A stretch of DNA of 33,212 nt, from the NCBI RefSeq assembly GCF_018390595.1, contig NZ_JAHBAV010000043.1, positions 1 to 33,212 on the forward strand. Reading direction: 5' to 3'. Positions within the stretch are counted from its first letter, which is position 1; each line of letters begins with the position of its first letter. The DNA comes from Dietzia massiliensis (GTDB lineage: Bacteria > Actinomycetota > Actinomycetes > Mycobacteriales > Mycobacteriaceae). Both the position numbers and the translations under genes were made by a program. The notes below the pieces were generated by a model that saw only the letters and a program-made list of their open reading frames with translations, did not search any database and was not told the DNA's origin. This document shows positions 1 through 7,751 of this stretch, in pieces.

Positions 1-2
1 AG

Positions 3-14
3 GCCATCGCATGA
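3..14 (+). CDS. istA: Last codons of the IS21 transposase gene istA (partial)
   Basis: Only the final three codons (Ala-Ile-Ala) and a TGA at 12-14 could be present. The call rests on position: the TGA overlaps the ATG of istB as ATGA, the usual coupling of istA and istB in IS21 elements. The protein itself cannot be recognised from three residues, so this is a context inference only. Confidence 0.35.
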   Translation, partial: AIA

Positions 15-817
15 GCGCCAAGACCCCGCCGGCGATGACGGCGCTGACCGACGCGGCCGCCGAAGCCGCCATCGGTGCCGCCGCCAAGACCCTGTGCCTA
101 CCCACCATCCGCGACCAGGCCATACCCATGGCCGAAGCGGCCGCCAAACAGCGCCTGACCCACAAAGCGTTCCTAGCCGAGATGCTCTCGGCCGAGTGCG
201 ACGAACGCGACGCCCGCCGACGAATGCGCCGAGTCAACGAGGCCAAATTCCCCCGCACCAAACGACTCGCCGACTTCGATCCCGCACGGCTTCCCGACCT
301 ACCACCAGCAACCCTGGCGCACCTGGCCGGCGGGGCGTGGATCGACGCCGGAGAGCCACTGGTCCTGCTCGGCGACTCCGGCACCGGCAAAACCCACCTG
401 CTCATCGCGTTGGGCACCGCGGCGGCCGAGCAAGGACGCCGAGTCCGGTACATCACCACCGCGGCCCTGGTCAACGAGCTGGTCGAAGCCGCCGACGACA
501 AGCAACTGTCCCGCGTGGTCGGCCGGTACGCCCGCCTGGATCTGCTGTGCCTCGACGAAGTCGGCTACGTCCACCTCGATCCACGCGGCGCCGAACTGCT
601 GTTCCAGATCATCACCGCACGAGAGGAACGGGCCTCGATCGCGTGCGCCTCCAACGCGCCGTTCAGCGAATGGGGCACCACCTTCACCGACCCCCGACTG
701 GCCGCAGCCGTGGTCGACCGGCTGACCTACAACGCCCACATCATCCAGACCGGCACCGCCTCCTACCGCCTGGCCGCCACCGCAGCCCACCACCGAAAGG
801 AGCCCGCGACCACCTGA
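11..817 (+). CDS. istB: IS21-family helper ATPase IstB
   Basis: This 268-residue protein is an AAA+ ATPase of the IstB/DnaC type, the partner of the IstA transposase in IS21 transposition. A Walker A motif (GDSGTGKTHL) lies near residues 121-130 and a Walker B motif (LLCLDEVGY) near 177-185. The N-terminal ~100 residues are the basic, helical IstB region that precedes the ATPase core. The length is normal for the family. The start ATG overlaps the presumed istA stop, so translation is probably coupled. The gene looks intact. Mobility cannot be judged because most of istA and the left terminus are outside the window. Confidence 0.92.
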   Translation: MSAKTPPAMTALTDAAAEAAIGAAAKTLCLPTIRDQAIPMAEAAAKQRLTHKAFLAEMLSAECDERDARRRMRRVNEAKFPRTKRLADFDPARLPDLPPATLAHLAGGAWIDAGEPLVLLGDSGTGKTHLLIALGTAAAEQGRRVRYITTAALVNELVEAADDKQLSRVVGRYARLDLLCLDEVGYVHLDPRGAELLFQIITAREERASIACASNAPFSEWGTTFTDPRLAAAVVDRLTYNAHIIQTGTASYRLAATAAHHRKEPATT

Positions 818-870
818 CACGCCCGGGCCGCCGACCACCGGCGCGCCCACCCCTCACCCATCACGAGGGT

Positions 871-904
871 GGGGCCAAATCAAAACAGCACAGCGGGGCC
901 AAAT
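871..904. repeat. IS21 terminal direct repeats
   Basis: GGGGCCAAAT occurs at 871-880 and again at 895-904, a period of 24 bp, just inside the presumed right end of the element. IS21 elements commonly carry such multiple terminal repeats as transposase binding sites. Confidence 0.6.
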
Positions 905-917
905 GGGCTTGTCATTC

Positions 918-1085
918 TCAGGCTTGCGTCGCTCCAGTCTCTACCGCAATCTCCGGTAATGCCGAATACAGCGCGGCCATGGCCGCGACCACCAACGCCA
1001 CGGCTAGGCACGACACCGTGAGCATCCACCATTCGGCTCGGGTCCACCGGGATGACTCGGTGATGGTCTGTTGGGGTGAGTGCAT
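918..1085 (-). pseudogene. 5' fragment of an MFS drug-efflux transporter, cut by the IS21 element
   Basis: The frame gives 55 residues: a short cytoplasmic start, one strong membrane segment (WWMLTVSCLAVALVVAAMAA), then YSALPEIAVETGATQA and a stop. This matches the start of 14-helix DHA2-type multidrug transporters, where the next residues would normally continue as a QxTWIVDAY-like stretch. The stop comes exactly where IS-derived sequence begins, so only helix 1 survives. The start at 1085 is preferred over the upstream ATG at 1139 because an AAGGGG box lies about six bases before it. The neighbouring divergent TetR gene is the usual partner of such pumps. Confidence 0.75.
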
Positions 1086-1202
1086 CGCCGGCCCCTTGCT
1101 GTGAGATGGTCGGTCTTGGTCTGAGACAAGTAGTATCACAGTATCCGGCTGGCTGGACAGGTTAGCTTGGACGAGAAGTGACCGTCGGCCGAAGGGGAGA
1201 GC
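1086..1202. promoter_or_regulatory. Divergent control region of the efflux fragment and the TetR gene
   Basis: This 117-bp gap separates two divergent starts. It holds a bulged inverted repeat, CTTGGTC-TGA-GACAAG (1115-1130), followed directly by a direct repeat AGTATCAC/AGTATCC (from 1132 and 1140). Either could be the TetR operator, since regulators in this arrangement usually repress both genes. No clear sigma-70 pair could be fixed. A GGGGAGA ribosome-binding site sits before the GTG at 1203. Confidence 0.4.
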
Positions 1203-1892
1203 GTGAACGACTGGAGTGCTGACCGGCCCGCTACGGACGACGATCAGCTCGATCCGCGACTGCTGCGCTCACGAAAACGATTGCTCGACGCTGCCACGCA
1301 TCTCCTGAGCACTGGCGGTGTAGAGGCGGTTACCGTCGAGGCGGTCACTCGAATGTCAAAGGTTGCGCGGGCCACGCTCTATCGGCATTTCGGCGGGACC
1401 GCCCAGTTGCTTGCGGCGACCTTCGAGCGGCTGTTGCCTCGCGTCGAGGTCTCTGCCGACAGTGGGTCGGTACGAGACCAACTCATCGCGCTTCTCACGG
1501 CCCAAGCCGACCTGATTGACCAGGCGCCGCTGAACATTACGACTCTGGCTTGGCTGTCAATCGGATCAGTCGGCGGCGATCCTGCCGATTCGGCCGCGAT
1601 CACCTCACTGCGCAGTCGAGTCATCGAGGAGTACCGGCAGCCTTTTGACCACATCCTCACACAGCCTGACGTACAGGCGCAGCTCGGCAACATCGACACC
1701 ACCTTCGCGATTGTTCAACTCCTGGGCCCCGTCGTGTTCGCTCGCCTCACTGGGCTCTGCACGGTCGACCACGACGGATGCGTGCAACTTGTTGATGATT
1801 TTCTTGCTGCCCGCAAGCAGGGAGACAAACCCATCCCGGCCGAGTTCGGCCACGATCTGAACCGCCCAGGCGCCGTCGGCGGACCTTGCTGA
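1203..1892 (+). CDS. TetR-family transcriptional repressor
   Basis: This 229-residue protein carries a TetR N-terminal DNA-binding domain at about residues 20-70. The helix-turn-helix is recognisable in TVEAVTRMSKVARATLYRHF, followed by the typical start of the ligand-binding region. The C-terminal ~150 residues are helical and would bind an unknown ligand. The GTG start is supported by GGGGAGA five to six bases upstream. The gene is divergent from the cut efflux-pump fragment and probably repressed it, so it may now be an orphan regulator. The last ~20 residues are polar and may have been changed by rearrangement at the junction near 1890. Confidence 0.88.
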   Translation: MNDWSADRPATDDDQLDPRLLRSRKRLLDAATHLLSTGGVEAVTVEAVTRMSKVARATLYRHFGGTAQLLAATFERLLPRVEVSADSGSVRDQLIALLTAQADLIDQAPLNITTLAWLSIGSVGGDPADSAAITSLRSRVIEEYRQPFDHILTQPDVQAQLGNIDTTFAIVQLLGPVVFARLTGLCTVDHDGCVQLVDDFLAARKQGDKPIPAEFGHDLNRPGAVGGPC

Positions 1893-1981
1893 ATCAAGGC
1901 GGTCCTTGTTGTTCTGCGCGATGCGCACCTGCTCGCAGGTCAGGCGCAGCCCGAGTTCGAACGAGCTGCGAGCCATTCGGG

Positions 1982-2017
1982 GAGGTGTCGAGTTCGCACA
2001 ATCGACACCTCGACACC
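1982..2017. repeat. Perfect 10-bp inverted repeat with a third tandem half-site
   Basis: GAGGTGTCGA (1982-1991) and TCGACACCTC (2002-2011) pair perfectly across a 10-nt loop. The half-site TCGACACC is immediately repeated (2002-2009 and 2010-2017) and followed by TTTT. Three copies of one 8-mer in two orientations suggest a protein-binding or recombination site as much as a terminator. Confidence 0.6.
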
Positions 2018-2053
2018 TTTTACTTGTCATAACGTCTGGATATCGGCGGGTGG

Positions 2054-2092
2054 CCCAGCCTGGTCGATTGTCGTACGACCGACCAGGCCGGG
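2054..2092. terminator. Stem-loop between convergent genes, possible bidirectional terminator
   Basis: GCCTGGTCG (2058-2066) and CGACCAGGC (2080-2088) form a perfect 9-bp stem. It extends by CCC/GGG across one mismatch to about 13 bp. The loop contains the perfect palindrome GTCGTACGAC (2070-2079). It lies between the end of tetR and the end of the copper-storage gene, which converge here. No U-tract follows, as is common for actinobacterial terminators. Confidence 0.5.
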
Positions 2093-2101
2093 CATTGATC
2101 G

Positions 2102-2509
2102 TTAGCTGATCGCGGACAGGAGTTCGGTGCAGGCCTGTTCGCATTTGCGGCAGGCTTCGGCGCAGACTCGACAATGCTCGTGCATGTCCTCGTGCTTCTT
2201 ACACTCGGTGGCACATTCTGCGCATGCTGTCCGGCATGCCTCGAGCGTGGTTTTGACCGTGGCTAGGTTCTGCCCGGTGCGACGGCTGAGGATTTTGCCA
2301 GTGGTTGCGCAGAGATCGGCGCAGTCAAGGTTGAGGCGAATGCAGTTCCGTAGGTCTGCGACCATCTCTTCGGCCAGGCAGGCGTCAGCGCACGAGGTGC
2401 AAGTCTGTGCGCATTCGAGACACGCGGCGATGCAGTCGGCAAGCTTCTGCACGTCTATGCCGGAAGCGTCGTTGGGGTGGGTTTCGATCATTGAAGTGAT
2501 GTGAGACAT
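2102..2509 (-). CDS. Csp3-like cytosolic four-helix-bundle copper storage protein
   Basis: This 135-residue protein has 18 cysteines spaced as CxxxC, CxxC and CxxxCxxC along predicted helices (LADCIAACLECAQTC, then later LEACRTACAEC and CRVCAEACRKC). This is the pattern of the DUF326 four-helix-bundle copper proteins, in which cysteines line the bundle core and hold many Cu(I) ions. There is no signal peptide, so it belongs with the cytosolic Csp3 type. The start at 2509 is chosen over one at 2638 because GGGAG sits seven bases before it and the family similarity begins there. It is the last gene of the copper island, 163 bp after the permease. The binding stoichiometry is inferred from the family. 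Confidence 0.9.
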   Translation of the reverse strand: MSHITSMIETHPNDASGIDVQKLADCIAACLECAQTCTSCADACLAEEMVADLRNCIRLNLDCADLCATTGKILSRRTGQNLATVKTTLEACRTACAECATECKKHEDMHEHCRVCAEACRKCEQACTELLSAIS

Positions 2510-2672
2510 CGATGTGCTCCCTTCTTCTCCGAGTCGTCGCTGGAGGCGCCCAGCTAACGCCGACGCTACTGATGCGCAGAACTGGCTGCAGTCCCTCGGT
2601 TCGACCTTCGCAGAATCTTTGTAATAACAAGCGTCCAATACCCGTTGTAGCGGCTTTTCGCAGAAGGGCGGA

Positions 2673-3974
2673 TCATTGTGCGGAGCGGTGACGCACGGTG
2701 ATCCACTGCGCTGTGATGATGACTAGGGCCACGATCGCGGTGATGCCCAGCGTGAGTGGGTCGGACTGCGCCTTGAGCAGGAGGAAGGGTACGAGCACTG
2801 CGACGTCGAAAACGATCGCGACCCACGGGATCCACGCCTTGGCATTGACGTCGTCCTTGAGGCGTCGGACGATCCCGTAGTGGATGGCGATGTCCATTGC
2901 CAGGTACAAGATCGCCCCCAGGGAGGCGATCTGTGACAGGTCGAAGAAGGCTGCCATGAGGATCGCCAGGCCGGCTGTGATGTAGAGCGACTGGTGTCCG
3001 CCGGCCCCGGGTAGGCCCGGCACCTGGCCCATGTCGCGGAGCATGTCGTAGAGCTTGGAGACAGAGAACAAGCTCGCGATGAGTCCTGACAGCGTCGCCA
3101 CCACCGCGATGATCACGGTCAGCGTGACGCCCCAGGATCCGAACATCGGCTTGGCAGCCTCGGCGAGGGCGTAGTCGCGGGCCCCGATGATCTGCGGAAC
3201 GGTCAGGCTGGCGGTTACTGCGACGGTGATCAACAGGTAGAGGACGGTGCACAGGGCGATGGAGATCATGATGGAGCGGCCGATGTTGCGCTCCGGGTCC
3301 CGTAGGTCCGCGCCCTGGTTGGTGATCGTGGTGAAGCCCTTGTAGGCCAGGATGCACAGGGTCACCCCGGCCAGAAAGCCCATCCAGCCGTGCTCCGGTG
3401 GGGTGCGTTCGGCGACGGTGAACAGTCGGCCCAGCGAGGACACGCCCGCGGCCAGGATGCCGGCGATCGCCAGCACCGCGATGCCCACGATCTTGAGCGC
3501 CGCGGTAGCGGTGGCTGACCGCTCGACCCACTGGTTGCCCACCAGGTTGACCAGCGCGGCGGCGGCGATGGCGAACACTGCCAGCACCGGCACCCACAGG
3601 GAGGAGTCCTGCATGCCGAACGGCCGCAGCACGTAGGTGCCGAAGGTCCGCCCCAGCAGGGACTCGGCGAGGATCATCGACACGTACATGAACAGGGAGA
3701 ACGTGCCGGCCGCCACCCCGGGCCCGTAGGCGGCTTTGAGCAGCATCGCGATCCCGCCCGAGGACGGGTTGGTGGCCGAGTACCGGATGTAGGAGTAGGA
3801 ACTGAACGCCACCACCACCGCGCCGGCGAGGAACGCCCACGGCACCCAGCCGCCGGCCAATTCCGCGACCTGGCCCACCAGGGCGAAGATGCCGGCTCCG
3901 ATCATTACCCCGGTTCCCAGCGCGACGGATCCGGTGAGAGTGAGCTTGTCTTGGGACTGTGTGCTGTGGTCCAT
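2673..3974 (-). CDS. APC-superfamily amino-acid/polyamine-type permease
   Basis: This 433-residue membrane protein has about 12 hydrophobic segments. Its N-terminal GTGVMIGAGIFALVGQVAEL is the characteristic first helix of APC transporters, with the unwound G-x-G-I-F substrate site. The substrate cannot be read from sequence. Its position inside a copper operon, between the cueP-like and csp3-like genes and on the same strand, suggests a role linked to metal stress, such as import of an amino acid or a metal-chelating ligand. That is inference. The start is the ATG at 3974. The nearest purine-rich box (GGAAGG) is unusually far upstream, so the start is less certain than the family. Confidence 0.85.
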   Translation of the reverse strand: MDHSTQSQDKLTLTGSVALGTGVMIGAGIFALVGQVAELAGGWVPWAFLAGAVVVAFSSYSYIRYSATNPSSGGIAMLLKAAYGPGVAAGTFSLFMYVSMILAESLLGRTFGTYVLRPFGMQDSSLWVPVLAVFAIAAAALVNLVGNQWVERSATATAALKIVGIAVLAIAGILAAGVSSLGRLFTVAERTPPEHGWMGFLAGVTLCILAYKGFTTITNQGADLRDPERNIGRSIMISIALCTVLYLLITVAVTASLTVPQIIGARDYALAEAAKPMFGSWGVTLTVIIAVVATLSGLIASLFSVSKLYDMLRDMGQVPGLPGAGGHQSLYITAGLAILMAAFFDLSQIASLGAILYLAMDIAIHYGIVRRLKDDVNAKAWIPWVAIVFDVAVLVPFLLLKAQSDPLTLGITAIVALVIITAQWITVRHRSAQ

Positions 3975-4041
3975 GCTGACCGCACTACCTTCCTGCCGGT
4001 GGGTGGCCGCGTCGGTGGCGATATCGGCGCGAGTGGGGATG

Positions 4042-4638
4042 TCAGGCGAGTTGCATAGTGGTCAGGCAGGTGAGGTCGTCGTCGCCCGTGGAGATCGGAG
4101 CGGTGGCCGTTCTGCCGTCGTGGTCGATGGTGAGCGTGGCCGTGATGCCTCGCGGTAGCCAGAGCCCGAGGAAGCCGTTGTCGTAGGTGGTGCGCGGTTC
4201 GTCGATGAGGGTGTCACCGGAGGCGTTATCGGTGACTGTGACGTGCACCTGTTCGTTGGCGATCTCGCCGAGGCAAGTGGTCAGGCTGTGGAATCGGCAG
4301 GGGTGGGTGCTCGTGTAATACGGAGCCACTGACAGATAGAACTGGTCCTCTGGAATAGGAATCGTCTCGAGGCTCTCATCGCCACTGGTCAAGACCAGCT
4401 CTGTCGGCTGCACCGAGGCGATCAGATCGTTCGGCCTGTCGGCCACCGGCATGGTGTCGAGCGTGTTGATGATCTGGGGTGCGTCGAGGCCGGCGAGGTC
4501 GTAGTGCTCCAACGACGCGGGAGGCCAGTTGGGTACTGCATTTTCGGCGGGCCGGGGCGAGCAGCCGGTCAGGGTCAGGGCAGCGGCGGCAACGAGCGCG
4601 ATCGCGGCTCGTCTCCGAGTGGAGTGGGTGGTGTTCAT
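4042..4638 (-). CDS. CueP-family copper-binding lipoprotein
   Basis: The product is a 198-residue exported lipoprotein. A basic N-terminus and hydrophobic stretch end in the lipobox LTGC (Cys 26). The mature part contains LAGLDAPQIINTLDTMPVAD and a conserved Cys pair in C-RFHSLTT-C-LGE, typical of CueP, a periplasmic copper-binding protein that in enterobacteria supplies copper to exported enzymes. Two starts are possible. The ATG at 4647 overlaps the ATPase stop as ATGA. The ATG at 4638 has GAGG nine bases upstream and is used here. Position directly after the copper ATPase supports a role in receiving exported copper. Confidence 0.85.
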   Translation of the reverse strand: MNTTHSTRRRAAIALVAAAALTLTGCSPRPAENAVPNWPPASLEHYDLAGLDAPQIINTLDTMPVADRPNDLIASVQPTELVLTSGDESLETIPIPEDQFYLSVAPYYTSTHPCRFHSLTTCLGEIANEQVHVTVTDNASGDTLIDEPRTTYDNGFLGLWLPRGITATLTIDHDGRTATAPISTGDDDLTCLTTMQLA

Positions 4639-4643
4639 CGGAT

Positions 4644-6818
4644 TCATCCTCGTTGCATCGCTGTGGTGACGGTGTCCGGGCGGAGGTCGAGACGGCGCAG
4701 CAGCTGCGCGTTGAGAGCAACGACGACGGTGGAGGCGGACATGAGGATGGCGCCGACGCCCATGGGCAGTACGAATCCGATCGGGGCCAGGACACCTGCG
4801 GCCAGGGGCACGGCGGCGAGGTTGTAGCCGGCGGCCCACCACAGGTTCTGCTTCATCTTGCGGTAGCTCGCCCGGGAGAGTTCGATGACCGAGAGCACAG
4901 AGCGGGGATCCGATGAGGCCAGGATGACGCCGGCGGAGCCGATCGCCACGTCGGTCCCGGCGCCGATGGCGATGCCGACGTCGGCTTGGGCCAGTGCGGG
5001 CGCGTCGTTGACCCCGTCGCCGACCATGGCGACCTTCTTGCCTTCGGACTGCAGTTCGGCGACTTTGGCGGCCTTGTCTTCTGGCCGGACCCCGGCGAAG
5101 ACCCGGTCGATGCCGAGTTCGGCGGCGACGGTGTCGGCCACGGCGCGAGCATCGCCGGTGATCATGACGACTTGGGCTCCGGCGGCATGCAGGACGTCGA
5201 CGGCGTCCCGGGATTCCGGCCGGATCTCGTCGGCCAGCCGCAGCGCGCCGATCACCCGGCCCTCGGCGAGGATGTGCAGGATGATCGCGCCCTCGCCTCG
5301 CCACTGGTCGGCGATGGGGAGTTCATCGCGTCCGTGCTGATCGAGCAGGTGGGGGCCGCCGACTTCGACCACGGTGCCGTTCACCGTGGCCTTGACGCCC
5401 ACGGCCGGGGAGGAGGAGAAGTCGGTCGCCTTCGACACGGTCAGGTCGCGGGTCTGTGCGGCCCCGACCACGGCTCTGGCCAGCGGGTGCTCACTGTCGG
5501 ACTCGGCGGCTGCAGCCACGGCAAGCACCTCGTTGGCGGTGTGCCCGTCTATTGATTCGATTCCGGTGACGGTGGGTTCGCCCTTGGTCAGGGTGCCGGT
5601 CTTGTCGAACAGGACGGCGTCGACGGTGCGCATCGACTCGAGCGCGAGGCGGTCCTTGATCAGTACGCCGCCGCGGGCGGCGCGTTCGGTGGCGATGGAG
5701 ACCACCAGCGGGATCGCCAATCCCAGCGCGTGGGGGCAAGCGATGACCAGCACGGTGATCGTGCGCACCACACCCGCGTCCGGCAACCCGAGAGCGCTCC
5801 AGATGATCGCGGTGATCACGGCCGATGCGAGGGCGAACCAGAACAACCAGCCGGCCGCGGTGTCGGCGATGCGCTGGGCCCGCGAGGAGGATGCCTGTGC
5901 GTCGGCCACCAGCTTCTGAATTCGGGCCAGAGCGGTGTCGTCCCCTGTCGCCGAGACCTTCACGCGCAGGCCGGAGTCAGTGGCCACGGTGCCTGCGACG
6001 ACCTGCTCGCCGATGCCGCGGCGGACCGCCTTGGATTCGCCGGTGACCATGGATTCGTCCATGCTGGCCGAGCCGTCGATGATCGTGCCGTCGGCGGGCA
6101 CAGAAGCACCGGGGCGGACGATCACCACGTCGCCGACCACCAGGTCGGCCGGGGAGACGATGACGACGTCGTCATCGTCGACCTTCTCGGCCTCATCCGG
6201 CAGCAGCGCCGCCAGGGAGTCGAGCGCGGAGGTGGTCTGCGCCAGGGAGCGCATTTCGATCCAGTGGCCCAGCAGCATGATCACCACCAGCAGGGCCAGT
6301 TCCCACCAGAAGTTCAGCTCATGATCCAGGATGCGCAGGGTAGCGCCCCAGGAGGCGATGAACGCCACCGTGATCGCCAGGCCGATCAGGAGCATCATGC
6401 CGGGCTGGCGAGCGCGGAGCTCGGACAGCGCGCCGGTCAGGAACGGCCGACCGCCCCAGAGATAAATCACCGTGCCCAGGGCGGGGGAGACCCACCACAC
6501 CCAGCCGGCCTCCGGCAGCTGGTAGCCGATGAGGTCGGCGAACATGTCATTGAAGCCGACCACCGGCACTGCCAAAACGAGCATGATCCAGAACAGCCGC
6601 CGGAACTGCCCGACGTGGTCTGCGTGCCCCGCATGACCGCCGTGGTCTTCATGACCGGAGTGATGCTGTCCGGTGTGGCCGTGGCCCGCCGCGTCGTCAG
6701 CTGCGCCCGGGTGATGATGTTCGGCTACCGAGGTGGCCATCTCGTCGGGGCGGCCGGCCGAACCGTCACCGGGTCCGCCGCGGCGATCATGGTGGTGGTG
6801 ATCGTGTGGCTGACTCAT
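4644..6818 (-). CDS. copB: CopB-like copper-exporting P1B-type ATPase
   Basis: This 724-residue heavy-metal P-type ATPase would move copper (or silver) out of the cytoplasm. The first ~70 residues are extremely His-rich (HDHHHHDRR, GHEDHGGHAGHADH) in place of a Cys-based HMA domain. The membrane metal site is CPH (361-363), the mark of CopB-type rather than CopA-type pumps. The phosphorylated Asp is in DKTGT (Asp 405). SEHP, MITGDA and GDGVNDAPAL are also present, as is the last-helix MSAST motif. The start ATG overlaps the stop of the 54-aa gene by 4 bp. The ion oxidation state is not decided by sequence. Confidence 0.93.
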   Translation of the reverse strand: MSQPHDHHHHDRRGGPGDGSAGRPDEMATSVAEHHHPGAADDAAGHGHTGQHHSGHEDHGGHAGHADHVGQFRRLFWIMLVLAVPVVGFNDMFADLIGYQLPEAGWVWWVSPALGTVIYLWGGRPFLTGALSELRARQPGMMLLIGLAITVAFIASWGATLRILDHELNFWWELALLVVIMLLGHWIEMRSLAQTTSALDSLAALLPDEAEKVDDDDVVIVSPADLVVGDVVIVRPGASVPADGTIIDGSASMDESMVTGESKAVRRGIGEQVVAGTVATDSGLRVKVSATGDDTALARIQKLVADAQASSSRAQRIADTAAGWLFWFALASAVITAIIWSALGLPDAGVVRTITVLVIACPHALGLAIPLVVSIATERAARGGVLIKDRLALESMRTVDAVLFDKTGTLTKGEPTVTGIESIDGHTANEVLAVAAAAESDSEHPLARAVVGAAQTRDLTVSKATDFSSSPAVGVKATVNGTVVEVGGPHLLDQHGRDELPIADQWRGEGAIILHILAEGRVIGALRLADEIRPESRDAVDVLHAAGAQVVMITGDARAVADTVAAELGIDRVFAGVRPEDKAAKVAELQSEGKKVAMVGDGVNDAPALAQADVGIAIGAGTDVAIGSAGVILASSDPRSVLSVIELSRASYRKMKQNLWWAAGYNLAAVPLAAGVLAPIGFVLPMGVGAILMSASTVVVALNAQLLRRLDLRPDTVTTAMQRG

Positions 6819-6979
6819 TTGGCTACTTTCGTGTGAGCGCCGGCGGCCACGGCGGCGTCATCGTCAGCCTGCGGACGGCCGGTGGCGGCGATTCGTTCTA
6901 GGTCCGTGGGCGTGGAGCAGCACGAACACGCTTCCTTGACGGCCGTGAGCGGGAGCGCAGAGCGCGTTGTGGAGAACAT
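6815..6979 (-). CDS. 54-residue Cys-rich peptide upstream of the copper ATPase
   Basis: This small gene encodes 54 residues with a compact EACSCCSTP motif (three Cys within four residues) near positions 17-25 and little else conserved to the eye. The ATG at 6979 has GAGAGG about eight bases upstream. The stop overlaps the ATPase start, so the two are almost certainly co-translated. It is too short for an HMA domain. A cysteine cluster next to a copper pump suggests a metal carrier, a metal-sensing leader or a small metallothionein-like buffer. I do not recognise a named family. Confidence 0.7.
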   Translation of the reverse strand: MFSTTRSALPLTAVKEACSCCSTPTDLERIAATGRPQADDDAAVAAGAHTKVAK

Positions 6980-7052
6980 GGATTTTCCTCTCCGCGTGGT
7001 GTGGTGTCTCGGGTGTCGTGCCGGGCCGGTGTGGCCCATGGCGATCGGGTGG

Positions 7053-7691
7053 TTAGAGCGAGGTGAGCAGGTCGCGCATGGTGTCGATCTCCTGCTGCTG
7101 GGTGTCGATGATGGTCTGGGCCAACTCGACCGCAGGCTGGTAGCGGCCACCTTCGACCTCCTCCTCGGCCATGGCAATGGCGCCCTGGTGATGGGCGATC
7201 ATCTGCTCCAAAAACATCCGGGCGGCGTCGGCTCCCTGTGCGTCGGACAGCTGTTCTAGTTCGTCGTCGGAGAGCATTCCCTCCATCATGGACATGTCGT
7301 GACCGCCGTGACCATCCTGCGGTTCGGTCGCCTCGCCCCACTGCTCCAGCCAGTCGGTCAGCTGCGCGATCTCGGGGCCCTGGGCAGCCTTGATCTCCTC
7401 GGCGAGCGCCGCGACGTCGGCGGGGATGTCGTCCTTGGCCAGGATGATGTCGCTCATCTCGATCGCCTGCTGGTGGTGCGGGAGCATCATCTGCGCGAAC
7501 ATCACGTCGGCCTGCGAATGCTCCTCGTCCTGGCCGGAGGCAGCGGTGCCGGTCACGGACGTGGTGGCGCCGGCCGCGGTGGTGGGCGCGGCGGGCGAGG
7601 CTTCGGTGCTGTCGGTGCTGTCGGTGCAGGCGGACAGCGTCAGGGCAACGGCGGTCAGGGCTGCGGGCAGGAGCAGAGTGGTGCGGGTCAT
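7053..7691 (-). CDS. DUF305 lipoprotein
   Basis: This 212-residue exported protein has lipobox LSAC (Cys 22) and a Thr/Ala-rich linker. A DUF305 domain follows, with the paired signatures MMLPHHQQAIEM and QMIAHHQGAIAM, a ferritin-like helical fold with His-His pairs. DUF305 proteins are often encoded next to multicopper oxidases and copper pumps. The His and Met content, including GHGGHDMSMM in the middle, fits copper binding outside the membrane. The gene lies about 60 bp after the multicopper oxidase on the same strand, so it is part of the copper operon. The precise role is unknown. Confidence 0.9.
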   Translation of the reverse strand: MTRTTLLLPAALTAVALTLSACTDSTDSTEASPAAPTTAAGATTSVTGTAASGQDEEHSQADVMFAQMMLPHHQQAIEMSDIILAKDDIPADVAALAEEIKAAQGPEIAQLTDWLEQWGEATEPQDGHGGHDMSMMEGMLSDDELEQLSDAQGADAARMFLEQMIAHHQGAIAMAEEEVEGGRYQPAVELAQTIIDTQQQEIDTMRDLLTSL

Positions 7692-7751
7692 CGTGGTCGA
7701 TGTCCTTTCGGGTCGGCGTCAAGATCGGGTGGTGTGTCGATCGGGTGGTGG

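Larger units (their letters stand above)
1..914 (+). mobile_element. Right-hand part of an IS21-family insertion sequence
   Basis: The window opens inside an IS21-type element. It contains the whole istB-like helper gene and, after it, a right end with two copies of GGGGCCAAAT 24 bp apart (871-880 and 895-904). Multiple terminal repeats of this kind are typical of IS21 ends. The outer boundary is placed near TGTCA at 910-914, because IS21 ends usually run TG...CA and because a host reading frame (MFS transporter, minus strand) starts to make sense from about 920. The left end and any target duplication lie outside the window, so the boundary is inferred. Confidence 0.7.
1893..2101. other. Convergent gap with stem-loops and a possible decayed reading frame
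   Basis: No intact gene is visible. A minus-strand frame from about 1977 down to 1890 reads MARSSFELGLRLTCEQVRIA and onward, then runs antisense through the TetR gene. It resembles the beginning of a broken gene, but I cannot name the family and it lacks a ribosome-binding site. The interval also contains the two stem-loops listed separately. Base composition is visibly less GC-rich than the cobalamin region. Confidence 0.4.

Noticed and set aside
94..1104. 336-codon plus-strand frame overlapping istB
   Set aside because: It is a +1 shadow of istB with Arg/Pro-rich composition. It crosses the IS end and then runs antisense to the MFS fragment.
4042..5304. CueP-like frame extending upstream to 420 codons
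   Set aside because: The extension lies within the copper ATPase gene in another frame and is low-complexity. The lipoprotein signal fixes the start near 4638-4647.
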